DNA of 64,000 bases from Nocardia altamirensis NBRC 108246 (GTDB lineage: Bacteria > Actinomycetota > Actinomycetes > Mycobacteriales > Mycobacteriaceae): NCBI RefSeq assembly GCF_001612685.1, contig NZ_BDAY01000041.1, forward strand, positions 50,458-114,457, read 5' to 3'. Numbering within the stretch: position 1 is the stretch's first letter; each line of letters starts with the position of its first letter. Shown piece after piece: positions 7,845-16,124 of this stretch. The notes under the pieces were generated by a model that was not told the origin of the DNA, searched no databases, and saw only the letters and a program-made list of their open reading frames with translations. Made by a program: the position numbers and the translations under genes.

Positions 7845-9317
7845 TCAGGGCTGCGCGGTCCACTCCTGTGCTGAGCGCAGTCGCGCGAGAGTCAGGTCGC
7901 GGCCGAGTAGTTCGAGCGACTCGTACAGTGGCGGGCTGATGTGCGATCCGGTCACTGCGACGCGCACCGGCGCGAATGCCTTGCGCGGCTTGAGCCCTAG
8001 ATCGTCTATCAGCGCGGTTTTGAGCGCTTCTTCGATCGCCGGGGTCGACCACTGCGTCAGTGGCTCCAGCGCAGTAATAGCGGCTTGCAATACCGGAGTT
8101 GCGTCTGCGCCGAGATTCTTTGCTCCCGCAGTGGGGTCGATCGCAAATTGTTCGGCGGGTGCCAACAAGAAACGCAACAGTTCCCAGGCATCCGACAACA
8201 CGACGATCCGAGTCTGCACCAGATCGGCCGCTGCGGCGAACACCTTGTCGTCGATTTCGGCGCCGATATGACCGTGTACGGTCAGGTACTCGCGCAGTCG
8301 GTTGCTGAAATCGGCGGGCGCCAGCAATCGGATGTGCTCCGCGTTGAGGGCATCTGCCTTCTTCTGATCGAATCGGGCCGGATTCGAATTTACTTTCGAT
8401 ATGTCGAACGCCGCGACCATCTCCGCCATGGTGAACAGGTCGTGGTCGTCGGCGATGCTCCAACCGAGTAGCGCCAGGTAATTCAGCAAACCTTCAGGGA
8501 TGAATCCGCGATCGCGGTGCGCGAACAGATTCGACTCCGGATCGCGCTTGGACAACTTCTTGTTGCCCTGGCCCATGACGAAGGGCAGGTGGCCGAACTC
8601 CGGGGTGAAGTCCGCAACACCGATTCGGCGCAGCGCGGCATACAGCGCGAGCTGGCGCGGGGTTGAGGAAAGCAGATCTTCGCCGCGCAACACATGGGTG
8701 ATCTTCATCAATGCGTCGTCGACCGGGTTTACCAGCGTATACAGCGGATCGCCGGTGCCGCGGGTGAGCGCGAAGTCGGGCACCGTACCCGCCTTGAAGG
8801 TGGTCTCGCCGCGCACGAGGTCGTGCCAGGTGAGGTCTTCGTCGGGCATCCGGAGCCGAATCACCGCGGGGCGTCCGGCATCTCGGTATGCCGCGATCTG
8901 CTCGGCGGTGAGATCTCGGTCATAGTTGTCGTAACCAAGCTTGGGATCCCGTCCGGCGGCGCGATGCCTGGCCTCCACTTCCTCAGGCGTGGAGAAGGAT
9001 TCGTAGGCTTCGCCAGCCTCCAGCAAACGCCGGACGACGTCCAGATGCAGGTCCTTGCGCAGCGACTGGCGGTACGGCTCGTAGGGGCCGCCGATCTCGG
9101 GGCCCTCGTCCCAGGTGAGGCCGAGCCAGCGCAGCGCGTCGAGCAGCGCGCGGTAGGACTCCTCGGAATCCCGTGCCGCGTCGGTGTCTTCGATGCGGAA
9201 GACGAATTTTCCACCGTGGTGTCTGGCATAGGCCCAGTTGAACAGCGCCGTCCGGATCAGGCCGACGTGTGGCGTTCCGGTCGGTGACGGGCAGAAGCGG
9301 ACCCGTACTTCAGTCAT
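7845..9317 (-). CDS. gltX: Glutamyl-tRNA synthetase
   Basis: 490 residues, class I synthetase. HVGL (residues 17-20) is the HIGH motif after CPSPTGTP, and KLSKR at 255-259 is the KMSKS equivalent. It activates glutamate and loads tRNA-Glu; in actinobacteria it is normally non-discriminating and also mischarges tRNA-Gln for GatCAB. ATG at 9317 with GAAAGAGAG just upstream. Same strand as the two cognate tRNA genes immediately downstream. Confidence 0.97.
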   Translation of the reverse strand: MTEVRVRFCPSPTGTPHVGLIRTALFNWAYARHHGGKFVFRIEDTDAARDSEESYRALLDALRWLGLTWDEGPEIGGPYEPYRQSLRKDLHLDVVRRLLEAGEAYESFSTPEEVEARHRAAGRDPKLGYDNYDRDLTAEQIAAYRDAGRPAVIRLRMPDEDLTWHDLVRGETTFKAGTVPDFALTRGTGDPLYTLVNPVDDALMKITHVLRGEDLLSSTPRQLALYAALRRIGVADFTPEFGHLPFVMGQGNKKLSKRDPESNLFAHRDRGFIPEGLLNYLALLGWSIADDHDLFTMAEMVAAFDISKVNSNPARFDQKKADALNAEHIRLLAPADFSNRLREYLTVHGHIGAEIDDKVFAAAADLVQTRIVVLSDAWELLRFLLAPAEQFAIDPTAGAKNLGADATPVLQAAITALEPLTQWSTPAIEEALKTALIDDLGLKPRKAFAPVRVAVTGSHISPPLYESLELLGRDLTLARLRSAQEWTAQP

Positions 9318-9333
9318 GGCTCTCTTTCGCTAT

Positions 9334-9403
9334 CTGATCGTTTCGAGTGACCTGCAAGCAGTCACTAGCTGATCGTTTCGAGTGACCTGCAAGCAGTCAC
9401 TAG
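9334..9403. repeat. Perfect tandem duplication, 2 x 35 bp, between gltX and the FAA hydrolase gene
   Basis: Copies 9334-9368 and 9369-9403 are identical (CTGATCGTTTCGAGTGACCT, then GCAAGCAGTCACTAG). Each copy holds an imperfect hairpin, AGTGACCTGC / GCAGTCACT. The stop codon of the FAA gene (9400-9402) lies inside copy 2; copy 1 reaches to 16 bp before the gltX start. Confidence 0.96.
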
Positions 9404-10176
9404 CGGTGTTTGGCGGCAACAGGATTGATCAGGGTTCCGATGCCCTCCACGGTCACGGACACCTGCTGTCCGGCCTGGACCGGGCCGACGCCCTCGGGCG
9501 TTCCGGTGAGGATGACATCACCGGGCAGCAGCGTCATCACGGTGGTGACCCACTCGATGAGCTTCGGAATGTCGTGCAGCAGAAGTGAAGTGCGGCTGCG
9601 CTGGCGCACCTCGCCGTCGAGCTCGGTGACGATCTCCAGATCCGATGGATCCAAGGAGGTTTCGATCCACGGTCCGAGCGGGCAGAAGGTGTCGTAGCCC
9701 TTGCCGCGCGTCCACTGCCCGTCGTGGCGCTGCTGGTCGCGGGCGGTCACGTCGTTGGCGACGGTGTAGCCGAGCACCACGTCGAGCGCGCGGGCCGCAG
9801 GCACGTCCTTGCACGGCCTGCCGATGACCACCGCGAGCTCACCCTCGTAGTCGACCTGAGAGGAGCTGGGCGGCAGGATGATCGGGGCATTCGGCCCGAT
9901 GATCGAAGTGTTCGGCTTGAGGAAGATCACCGGGTCTTCCGGTGCGGGCCCGCCCATTTCGGCCGCGTGCGCCGCGTAGTTCTTGCCGATGCAGACCACC
10001 TTGCTCGCCAGGATCGGCGCGAGCAGGCGCACATCGGCCAGCGGCCAGCTCCGCCCGGTGAACGTCGGCGTACCGAACGGATGTTCCGCGATTTCCTTCG
10101 CGATGCTGTCGCTTCCCTCCGTTTCGATGCTGACGAACGCGACCCCATCGGGACTGGCAACTCGACCTAGACGCAT
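9400..10176 (-). CDS. Fumarylacetoacetate-hydrolase family protein (Rv2993c-like)
   Basis: 258 residues. The C-terminal domain carries the FAH metal-binding pattern: KPNTSIIGPN, VDYEGELAVVIGR (metal glutamates), VANDVTARD, and LTGTPEGVGPVQAGQ near the end. Annotated relatives are 2-hydroxyhepta-2,4-diene-1,7-dioate isomerases or acylpyruvases; the substrate here is unknown. TAGACT at 10184-10189 lies 7 nt upstream of ATG 10176, so the mRNA is probably leaderless. In synteny with Rv2993c. Confidence 0.9.
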   Translation of the reverse strand: MRLGRVASPDGVAFVSIETEGSDSIAKEIAEHPFGTPTFTGRSWPLADVRLLAPILASKVVCIGKNYAAHAAEMGGPAPEDPVIFLKPNTSIIGPNAPIILPPSSSQVDYEGELAVVIGRPCKDVPAARALDVVLGYTVANDVTARDQQRHDGQWTRGKGYDTFCPLGPWIETSLDPSDLEIVTELDGEVRQRSRTSLLLHDIPKLIEWVTTVMTLLPGDVILTGTPEGVGPVQAGQQVSVTVEGIGTLINPVAAKHR

Positions 10177-10340
10177 GCCGGGCAGTCTATCGACCCGCTT
10201 CCACCTGCTCGAACGCGCCCGACCGGGCGGTCAGTACGGCCGGTGCCGCCGACTATCGTCCGCTGTGAGAGATCCGACAACCAGGTCGTAGGATCCGCGT
10301 ACCCGCAGGGGTGTAGCGTGAATCTCGTTGTTCATTCATT

Positions 10341-10354
10341 GGGATATCTATCCC
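10341..10354. promoter_or_regulatory. Inverted repeat upstream of the MFS gene
   Basis: GGGATA-TC-TATCCC, perfect 6-bp arms, in an AT-rich patch 28 bp before the MFS start codon. Its position fits an operator near the MFS promoter; the regulator is unknown. Confidence 0.45.
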
Positions 10355-10381
10355 AAATTATGAGATTCCGAGGTGAGGCCG

Positions 10382-11566
10382 ATGACCACCGTGACACAGC
10401 TGCACGAGGTACGACGGTGGTCCATGCTCGGCCTCGGTGTCTTCGCGCAAGCCGCGAGCGCGGTCTTCGTGAACGGTGTCGCCTTCCTGTTGCCCGCACT
10501 CACCGATCGCGGGATGTCACTGGCGGCAGCGGGTCTGCTGGTGGCGATGCCGACCGTCGGGCTGGTGTGCACGCTGATCGCGTGGGGCTACGTGGTCGAC
10601 CGGATCGGCGAGCGAAAAGTACTGATCGGCGGGCCGCTACTGATGCTCGCGGCGGGTGCCGCGGCAGCAGCCAGCACGAACGACATCGCCCTCGGCGCAC
10701 TGCTGTTCCTCGGCGGCGTCGGCGCGGCGAGCACCAACGGGGCGAGCGGTCGCCTCATCGTCGGCTGGTTCCCGCCGCATCGGCGCGGGCTGGCGATGGG
10801 GATCCGGCAGACGGCGCAGCCGCTCGGCGTCGCCGTCGGCGCGCTGGCCGTGCCCGCCGTCGCCGCGACATACGGTGTGCCCGCGGCCATTCTGGTGCCT
10901 GCGGCGATGGCAGGCCTCGCCGCCGTCGGCTGTCTGATCGGGATCGTCGACCCGCCGCGGCCGGCGAGAACCACGGATGTGGCGTTGCGCGCCAACCCTT
11001 ATCGCGGCGACGACACGCTGTGGCGGATCCACGCCGTCTCTGTGCTGCTGGTCATACCGCAGGGTGTGGTGTGGACTTTCGCACTCTTGTGGTTGCATCG
11101 TGACGCCGGCTGGTCGTTGGCAGCCGCGGGGATTCTGGTGACCGGCACTCAGATCTTGGGCGCCGCAGGACGAATCGGCACGGGCGCGTGGTCGGACCGG
11201 GTCGGCAGCAGGCTCGGTCCGTTGCGCACGGTCGCGGTCGCCGCCGTGCTGTCGATGGCCGCGTTGGCGGTGACGGCGTGGGCCCACATGTGGTGGGCGG
11301 CAATTCCATTGCTGGTCGCCGCGTCGGTGATCACGGTTTCCGACAACGGTCTCGCCTTCACCGCCGTCGCCGAGCTCGCGGGACCGTACTGGAGCGGCCG
11401 CGGCCTCGGCATCCAGAACACCGGGCAGAATCTGGCGATGGCTGCGGTGCCGCCCGCGTTCGGAGCGCTCATTGCCACAAGCGGTTTCGCCGCCGCCTAT
11501 CTCGTGGCGGCGGGGCTTGCGGTGGCCGCGGTCCCGCTGGTGCCGACCGGACGCCGCGGCGAATAG
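10382..11566 (+). CDS. MFS transporter (Rv2994-like)
   Basis: 394 residues, about 12 hydrophobic segments. Residues 50-90 include the MFS loop WGYVVDRIGERKVLIGG (motif A type). Major-facilitator exporter/importer of unknown substrate, in the syntenic place of Rv2994. ATG 10382 is preferred because AGGTGAGG ends a few nt upstream; an in-frame GTG 9 nt earlier overlaps that SD and is less likely. Confidence 0.85.
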   Translation: MTTVTQLHEVRRWSMLGLGVFAQAASAVFVNGVAFLLPALTDRGMSLAAAGLLVAMPTVGLVCTLIAWGYVVDRIGERKVLIGGPLLMLAAGAAAAASTNDIALGALLFLGGVGAASTNGASGRLIVGWFPPHRRGLAMGIRQTAQPLGVAVGALAVPAVAATYGVPAAILVPAAMAGLAAVGCLIGIVDPPRPARTTDVALRANPYRGDDTLWRIHAVSVLLVIPQGVVWTFALLWLHRDAGWSLAAAGILVTGTQILGAAGRIGTGAWSDRVGSRLGPLRTVAVAAVLSMAALAVTAWAHMWWAAIPLLVAASVITVSDNGLAFTAVAELAGPYWSGRGLGIQNTGQNLAMAAVPPAFGALIATSGFAAAYLVAAGLAVAAVPLVPTGRRGE

Positions 11567-11582
11567 CCGTCCAGCCCTGACG

Positions 11583-11620
11583 GATTGGTGTCCGCCCGCA
11601 CACCGGGGCGGGCACCGATT
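11583..11620 (+). terminator. Terminator after the MFS gene
   Basis: Stem ATTGGTGTCCGCCC / GGGCGGGCACCGAT with a G-T pair, followed by TTTGTCG, 18 nt past the stop. Confidence 0.75.
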
Positions 11621-11822
11621 TGTCGCATATCGCACCTTTTTCAGCAGCACGCCCGATCGGTCACTGTTCGAAAGCGCTCCGCGACCAGCCTCGGGAAGGC
11701 TGGGAGCAACTCGGGGACAACATCTTTCACTCGACCGACCGGTTCGGCCTGTCGAACACCACGGAGCCGACGAGCCGCGATACCGAAGTGAACCAGGACC
11801 CTCTACGCACTCGTTGACACCT

Positions 11823-11858
11823 CAGTACCCCCGGTACTGATGTCGCATTTAGCGACAT
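11823..11858. promoter_or_regulatory. Two abutting inverted repeats upstream of the tetR gene
   Basis: CAGTACC-CCC-GGTACTG (11823-11839) is followed at once by ATGTCGC-ATTTA-GCGACAT (11840-11858, sharing the boundary); both have perfect 7-bp arms. They lie 57-92 bp before the tetR-type gene, a usual position for TetR self-regulation. The rest of 11621-11822 shows no gene. Confidence 0.6.
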
Positions 11859-11914
11859 CACGTCGCCAAGTGCTACGGTAGAGAAAGCAAGTTGCTATCA
11901 ATACCAGGAGTGCG

Positions 11915-12523
11915 ATGCCGAGGATCGACGCGCCGACCGTCGCCCAACACCGTGCGAACCAGGAGCGCGCGCTACTCGACGCTGCGCGAATGGTGTTGCT
12001 CCAGAACGGTCCGCACGCGGTGACACCCGCATTGGTCGGCGCCGCCGCAGGACTCGCACGCAGCAGCGTCTACAAGTACTTCCGGTCCGGCGACGAAATC
12101 CTGTCCAGGATCGTGGCCGATGCGTTGGCGGATTGGGGTGAGCGCGTCCACGATACGGTCGAACGGGCCGAAACGCCCGCGGGCCGCGTCGAAGCCTACG
12201 TGCGAACAACCCTGGCGCTGGCCGCCTCCGGCGCCCACCGCATCGCAGTCCTCGGCAGCACCCTCCCGCGCGACGAGTCCGCCCGGCGCGACCTCGCCGA
12301 CGCACACCACGATCTGGCCGCCCCGTTGCGAGCGGCGCTCAACGATCTCGGCACGCCGAACCCCGACCTGACCGCCGATCTGATCGACGGCGCACTCGGT
12401 CGCGCCATCGACCGCATCGATTCCGGCCGCGCCGACGCCGACATCGTCCCGGAGACAGTAGGTTTCGTCCGCCGTGCCGTCGGCATCAGCCAGCGACCGA
12501 CTCGCCAACGCGGCAAGGCCTGA
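11915..12523 (+). CDS. TetR-family transcriptional regulator
   Basis: 202 residues. N-terminal HTH at about residues 20-65 (LLDAARMVLLQNG, then GLARSSVYKYFRSGDEI), with a variable all-helical ligand domain behind. ATG with AGGAG 6 nt upstream. It stands alone between the MFS gene and leuB; two inverted repeats upstream are likely its own operators. Target genes not evident. Confidence 0.88.
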   Translation: MPRIDAPTVAQHRANQERALLDAARMVLLQNGPHAVTPALVGAAAGLARSSVYKYFRSGDEILSRIVADALADWGERVHDTVERAETPAGRVEAYVRTTLALAASGAHRIAVLGSTLPRDESARRDLADAHHDLAAPLRAALNDLGTPNPDLTADLIDGALGRAIDRIDSGRADADIVPETVGFVRRAVGISQRPTRQRGKA

Positions 12524-12566
12524 CCCGCCTTCCCAGCAGCACACCAGCTTTCACGAGAAAAAGCGC

Positions 12567-12603
12567 AAGCCCCGTATCCGGACAACCGTCGGACACGGGG
12601 CTT
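12567..12603. terminator. Terminator between tetR-type gene and leuB
   Basis: 14-bp stem AAGCCCCGTATCCG / CGGACACGGGGCTT with one mismatch or wobble and a 9-nt loop. It lies between convergent genes and can serve both. Confidence 0.8.
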
Positions 12604-12618
12604 GGCGAGGTGATCGGA

Positions 12619-13626
12619 TCAGACGATGGCGGCGATACGGTCGCCGACCTCCACCGTCGACGCGGCACCCGAGCGGGCGGCGAGGTCCTTCGCGACGGCG
12701 GACTCGATGCGGCCTGCGGCCTCGGCGTTGCCGAGATGGTTGAGCAGCAACGAGACCGAGAGAATCGCGGCGGTCGGGTCCGCCTTGGACTGCCCCGCGA
12801 TGTCGGGGGCACTGCCGTGCACCGGCTCGAACATGCTCGGGTTGACGCCGGACGCATCGATGTTCCCGCTGGCGGCCAGGCCGATACCACCGCTGACGGC
12901 GGCGGCGAGGTCGGTGATGATGTCGCCGAACAGGTTGTCGGTGACGATCACGTCGAACCGGCCCGGATCGTTCACCATATGAATGGTCGCCGCATCGATG
13001 TGCTGGTAAGCCGTTGCCACATCCGGGAATTCGGCGGCGACCTCGTCGACGGTGCGCTGCCACAGCGAACCGGCGAAGGTGAGCACGTTGGTCTTGTGCA
13101 CCAGCGTCAGGTGCTTGCGCCGCGCCTGTGCCTTCGCGAAGGCGTAGCGCACCACCCGCTCGATGCCGAAGCGGGTGTTGGTGCTGACCTCGGTCGCCAC
13201 CTCGTGCGGTGTCTCGACCCGGATCGCGCCACCGGTGCCGGTGTACGGACCCTCGGTGCCTTCGCGAACCACGACGAAGTCGATGTCCGGGGTGCCTGCC
13301 AGCGGGCTGACGACGCCGGGAAACAGCTTGGACGGCCGCAGATTCACGTGATGATCCAGCGCGAACCTGGTACGCAGCAGCAGCCCGCGCTCGAGCACAC
13401 CGCTCGGCACCGACGGGTCACCGATCGCGCCGAGCAGGATCGCGTCGTGCTGCTTCAACTCCGGCAGCACGGATTCCGGCAGGATCTCGCCGGTCGCGTG
13501 ATAGCGCTTGGCGCCGAGGTCGTACTCCGTCTTCTCGACGCCGGGCACGACCACGTCGAGCACCTTGAGCGCCTCGGCGATGACCTCGGGCCCGATACCG
13601 TCGCCGGGGATGACAGCAAGCTTCAT
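12619..13626 (-). CDS. leuB: 3-isopropylmalate dehydrogenase
   Basis: 335 residues; oxidative decarboxylation of 3-isopropylmalate with NAD+ in leucine synthesis. Starts MKLAVIPGDGIGPEV; substrate arginines in LLLRTRFALDHHVNLRP (about 85-100); metal/NAD segment VTDNLFGDIITDL near 220 and HGSAPDIAG near 270, all IPMDH signatures. ATG at 13626. Transcribed with serA on the same strand, 60 bp apart. Confidence 0.97.
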   Translation of the reverse strand: MKLAVIPGDGIGPEVIAEALKVLDVVVPGVEKTEYDLGAKRYHATGEILPESVLPELKQHDAILLGAIGDPSVPSGVLERGLLLRTRFALDHHVNLRPSKLFPGVVSPLAGTPDIDFVVVREGTEGPYTGTGGAIRVETPHEVATEVSTNTRFGIERVVRYAFAKAQARRKHLTLVHKTNVLTFAGSLWQRTVDEVAAEFPDVATAYQHIDAATIHMVNDPGRFDVIVTDNLFGDIITDLAAAVSGGIGLAASGNIDASGVNPSMFEPVHGSAPDIAGQSKADPTAAILSVSLLLNHLGNAEAAGRIESAVAKDLAARSGAASTVEVGDRIAAIV

Positions 13627-13686
13627 TGCGATGCTCCGTTGTTCAACGCCGGATGCGCCCGAACGGGTCGCATCCGGCGAACGCGA

Positions 13687-15282
13687 TCAGAACAGGTCGA
13701 CGACGACAACCTTGGCGGCGCCGACGGATTCGGCGAGCGCGGACTGCACGTCGGCGGGGACGTCGCTGTTGACGCGCAGGATCACCGTCGCGCCTTCTTT
13801 GTCGACGTCCTGGCTCAGCTGGGCGGCAAGGATGTCGATCCCGACCTCGCCGAGCTTGGTGCCGATCTTGCCGAGCGCGCCGGGCTTGTCTTCGTAGTTC
13901 AGCACGGCGACGTTCACGCCCTCGGCGCGCATGTCGTAGTTGCGGCCGTTGATGTTGACGATCTTCTGCACCTGCGACGGTTCGGTCAGCGTGCCAGCGA
14001 CATTCAGGGTGCGGCCGTCGCCGAACACGGCGCGCAGGTCGACGACGCTGCGGTGGCTCGGGCTCTCCGGCACCGTGTTCACGGTGGCGGTGATGCCGCG
14101 GTCCTTGGCGAGCGCGGGCGCGTTGACGAAGGTGACCTGGTCCTCGACCAGCGCGGAGAAGACGCCGCGCAGCGCCGAAAGTTCCAGCACCGCAACGTCG
14201 TGCGCGGCCAGCTCGCCGCGCACCAGCACCTCGACGCTGACCGGCAGCTCGTTGGACAGCGCACCGAGCAGTGCACCCTGCTTGCGCACGATGTCCAGCC
14301 ACGGGGCGACATCGTCGTCGACGCTGCCGCCAGTGACGTTCACCGCGCCCGGCACGAATTCACCGGCGAGCGCGAGCAATACGGACTTGGCGACATCGGT
14401 GCCTGCCCGGTCCTGCGCCTCGGCGGTGGACGCGCCGAGGTGCGGGGTCACCACGACCTGCGGCAGGTCGAAAAGCGGGCTGTCGGTGCATGGTTCGGTC
14501 GCGAACACGTCGAGGCCCGCCGCCCGCACGTGGCCGGAGGTGATGGCGTCGGCCAGCGCCTGCTCGTCGACGAGTCCGCCGCGCGCGGCGTTGACGATGA
14601 TGACGCCGGGCTTGGTCTTGGCGATGGCTTCTTTGCCGATGATGCCCTTGGTCTCCGGCGTTTTCGGCAGGTGCACCGAGATCAGGTCGGCGCGCTCGAG
14701 CAGTTCGTCGAGGGAGAGCAGCTCGATGCCGAGCTGCGCGGCGCGGGCGGGCGACACGTAGGGGTCGTACGCGACGATCTTGGTTTCGAAGGCGGCGAGG
14801 CGCGCGGCGAACAGCTGGCCGATGCGGCCGAGGCCGACCACGCCGACGGTCTTGCCGAAGATCTCGACACCGTTGAACTTGCTGCGCTGCCAGGTGTGTT
14901 CACGCAGGGTGGCGTCGGCGGCCGGGATCTGGCGCGCGGCGGCGAGCAGCAGCGTGACGGCGTGCTCGGCGGCGGTGTGGATGTTGGAGGTGGGCGCGTT
15001 GACGACCATGACGCCGCGCTCGGTGGCCGCGGGCACATCGACGTTGTCGAGGCCGACGCCTGCCCGCGCGACGATCTTCAGGTTCTTGCCCGCTTCCAGG
15101 ACCTCGGCATCGACCGTCGTCGCGGAGCGCACGAGTAGTGCGTCGGCGTCGGGCACGGCGGCGAGCAGAGCGGGACGGTCGGGACCGTCGACCCACCGAA
15201 CCTCGACTCCGTCACCGAGCGCGTCGACGGTCGACTGGGCAAGCTTGTCGGCGATCAGGACAACAGGACGGCCTTGGCTCAC
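13687..15282 (-). CDS. serA: D-3-phosphoglycerate dehydrogenase
   Basis: 531 residues, the long actinobacterial form: catalytic/NAD domain (1-310) with VGLGRIGQLFAARLAAF (NAD loop, about 148-165) and PHLGASTAEAQDRAG, an intervening ASB domain (about 320-455), and a C-terminal ACT domain (about 458-531) for serine feedback. First step of serine synthesis. GTG at 15282 with AGGAG 10-11 nt upstream. Palindromes in the upstream region may control it. Confidence 0.96.
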   Translation of the reverse strand: MSQGRPVVLIADKLAQSTVDALGDGVEVRWVDGPDRPALLAAVPDADALLVRSATTVDAEVLEAGKNLKIVARAGVGLDNVDVPAATERGVMVVNAPTSNIHTAAEHAVTLLLAAARQIPAADATLREHTWQRSKFNGVEIFGKTVGVVGLGRIGQLFAARLAAFETKIVAYDPYVSPARAAQLGIELLSLDELLERADLISVHLPKTPETKGIIGKEAIAKTKPGVIIVNAARGGLVDEQALADAITSGHVRAAGLDVFATEPCTDSPLFDLPQVVVTPHLGASTAEAQDRAGTDVAKSVLLALAGEFVPGAVNVTGGSVDDDVAPWLDIVRKQGALLGALSNELPVSVEVLVRGELAAHDVAVLELSALRGVFSALVEDQVTFVNAPALAKDRGITATVNTVPESPSHRSVVDLRAVFGDGRTLNVAGTLTEPSQVQKIVNINGRNYDMRAEGVNVAVLNYEDKPGALGKIGTKLGEVGIDILAAQLSQDVDKEGATVILRVNSDVPADVQSALAESVGAAKVVVVDLF

Positions 15283-15308
15283 TGTGGAGTACTCCTGGGG
15301 AAAGGGGT

Positions 15309-15369
15309 CGGTAATTACCGCCGATCAGCTTAGTGGGCGCGATTTCGGCGCTACCTACCACCCGGTAGG
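15309..15369. promoter_or_regulatory. Palindromes upstream of serA
   Basis: CGGTAATTACCG (15309-15320) is a perfect 12-bp palindrome 26 bp before the serA start. CCTACC-ACCC-GGTAGG (15354-15369) is a second inverted repeat further upstream. Positions fit operators for serA; the protein is unknown. Confidence 0.45.
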
Positions 15370-15434
15370 CGGGCGTCGTCAGTCGCGCGGGAGCGGGCGC
15401 GTCCGGTGTGCCGAGCGCGGCCCCCGCCAACGCG

Positions 15435-15466
15435 GAGGGCCCCACACCACTCGGGTGCGGGGCCCT
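15435..15466 (-). terminator. Terminator after the 39-residue peptide gene
   Basis: Stem GAGGGCCCCACACC / GGTGCGGGGCCCTC with a short loop. It lies 59 bp past the peptide's stop and before serA, so the peptide has its own transcript. Confidence 0.7.
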
Positions 15467-15524
15467 CTCCGGATCGCGCGCGATCGGCGCGAATCCTGGT
15501 CGATCAATCGACCATCACGTTAAT

Positions 15525-15644
15525 TCAGCGGCCGCCGAAGGATCCCGTCCACAGGGTGTTGACGATTCCGTGGAGAGCGGCACCGAAGGTGTCCAGGAAG
15601 CCGTTGAAGGCAGCGCTGCCGGTGTCGATGATAACGGGGATCAT
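15525..15644 (-). CDS. 39-residue amphipathic peptide, no signal sequence
   Basis: Not recognised as a known family. ATG 15644 has GAAGAGG 6-9 nt upstream, better than any longer in-frame start. The peptide begins MIPVIIDTGSAAFNGFLD and ends WTGSFGGR. Residues 4-32 can form one amphipathic helix: I/V/L/F/W at 5, 6, 13, 16, 17, 20, 24, 27, 28, 31 and 32 fall on one face. It carries almost no charge (Asp7, Asp18, His25, Arg39). Size and helix recall the signal-less mycolate-linked cell-wall porins PorA/PorH of corynebacteria and also phenol-soluble-modulin-type peptides; both comparisons are by shape only. It has its own terminator. Confidence 0.6.
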   Translation of the reverse strand: MIPVIIDTGSAAFNGFLDTFGAALHGIVNTLWTGSFGGR

Positions 15645-16124
15645 TGAAATACCTCTTCGTTGAAAGACAATCCAGTCGTACTGGCTGACACAAGGCACAT
15701 CGGCGCTCGAGCAAAAGCGGTTACGAAATTCTGCCATTTAGTGACGTAGGTTACAGTCATATCACGAAGAACACCTGGTCAGATGACCATTTGGCGCATA
15801 AGCCCTGAGAGTCGAGGTCTTGACCATCACGTTCGCCTTCGCAGACCCCGCACGCAAGGTGTCCGCTCGGCAAACATAAAGATCGTCTAAGAAATGCTTG
15901 AGGGCAGGTTGAGAAACGTGATCACGCTGCCTGGCTCCGGACATATGAGACATGCAAGACGGGGCTGAATAACCCAGCCCGGAGCGCTCGAATTCCTCAT
16001 AACATCGCATGGACAAATACCAGGGTGAGATACATGAATACCCCGGTCAACCGCCGAATAACCAATAGATCGGCAGCGAGAAAAGCTGGCGGACAATAGC
16101 GCCCGCCATTCCAGGCAAGAGCGG
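15645..16124. other. 480-bp stretch without a credible gene
   Basis: Less GC-rich than its surroundings. It holds the upstream region of the small peptide gene and the tail side of the lysR-type gene. Short open frames exist on the minus strand (for example 15762-16016) but none has an SD or a family-like sequence. No clear RNA gene or repeat seen. Confidence 0.5.

Noticed and set aside
12610..15138. 842-codon open frame antisense to leuB and serA
   Set aside because: Shadow of GC-rich codon bias; its product is low-complexity and the minus-strand genes are clear family members.
15762..16016. 84-codon minus-strand frame upstream of the small peptide
   Set aside because: No SD, unremarkable composition, start far from any promoter signal.
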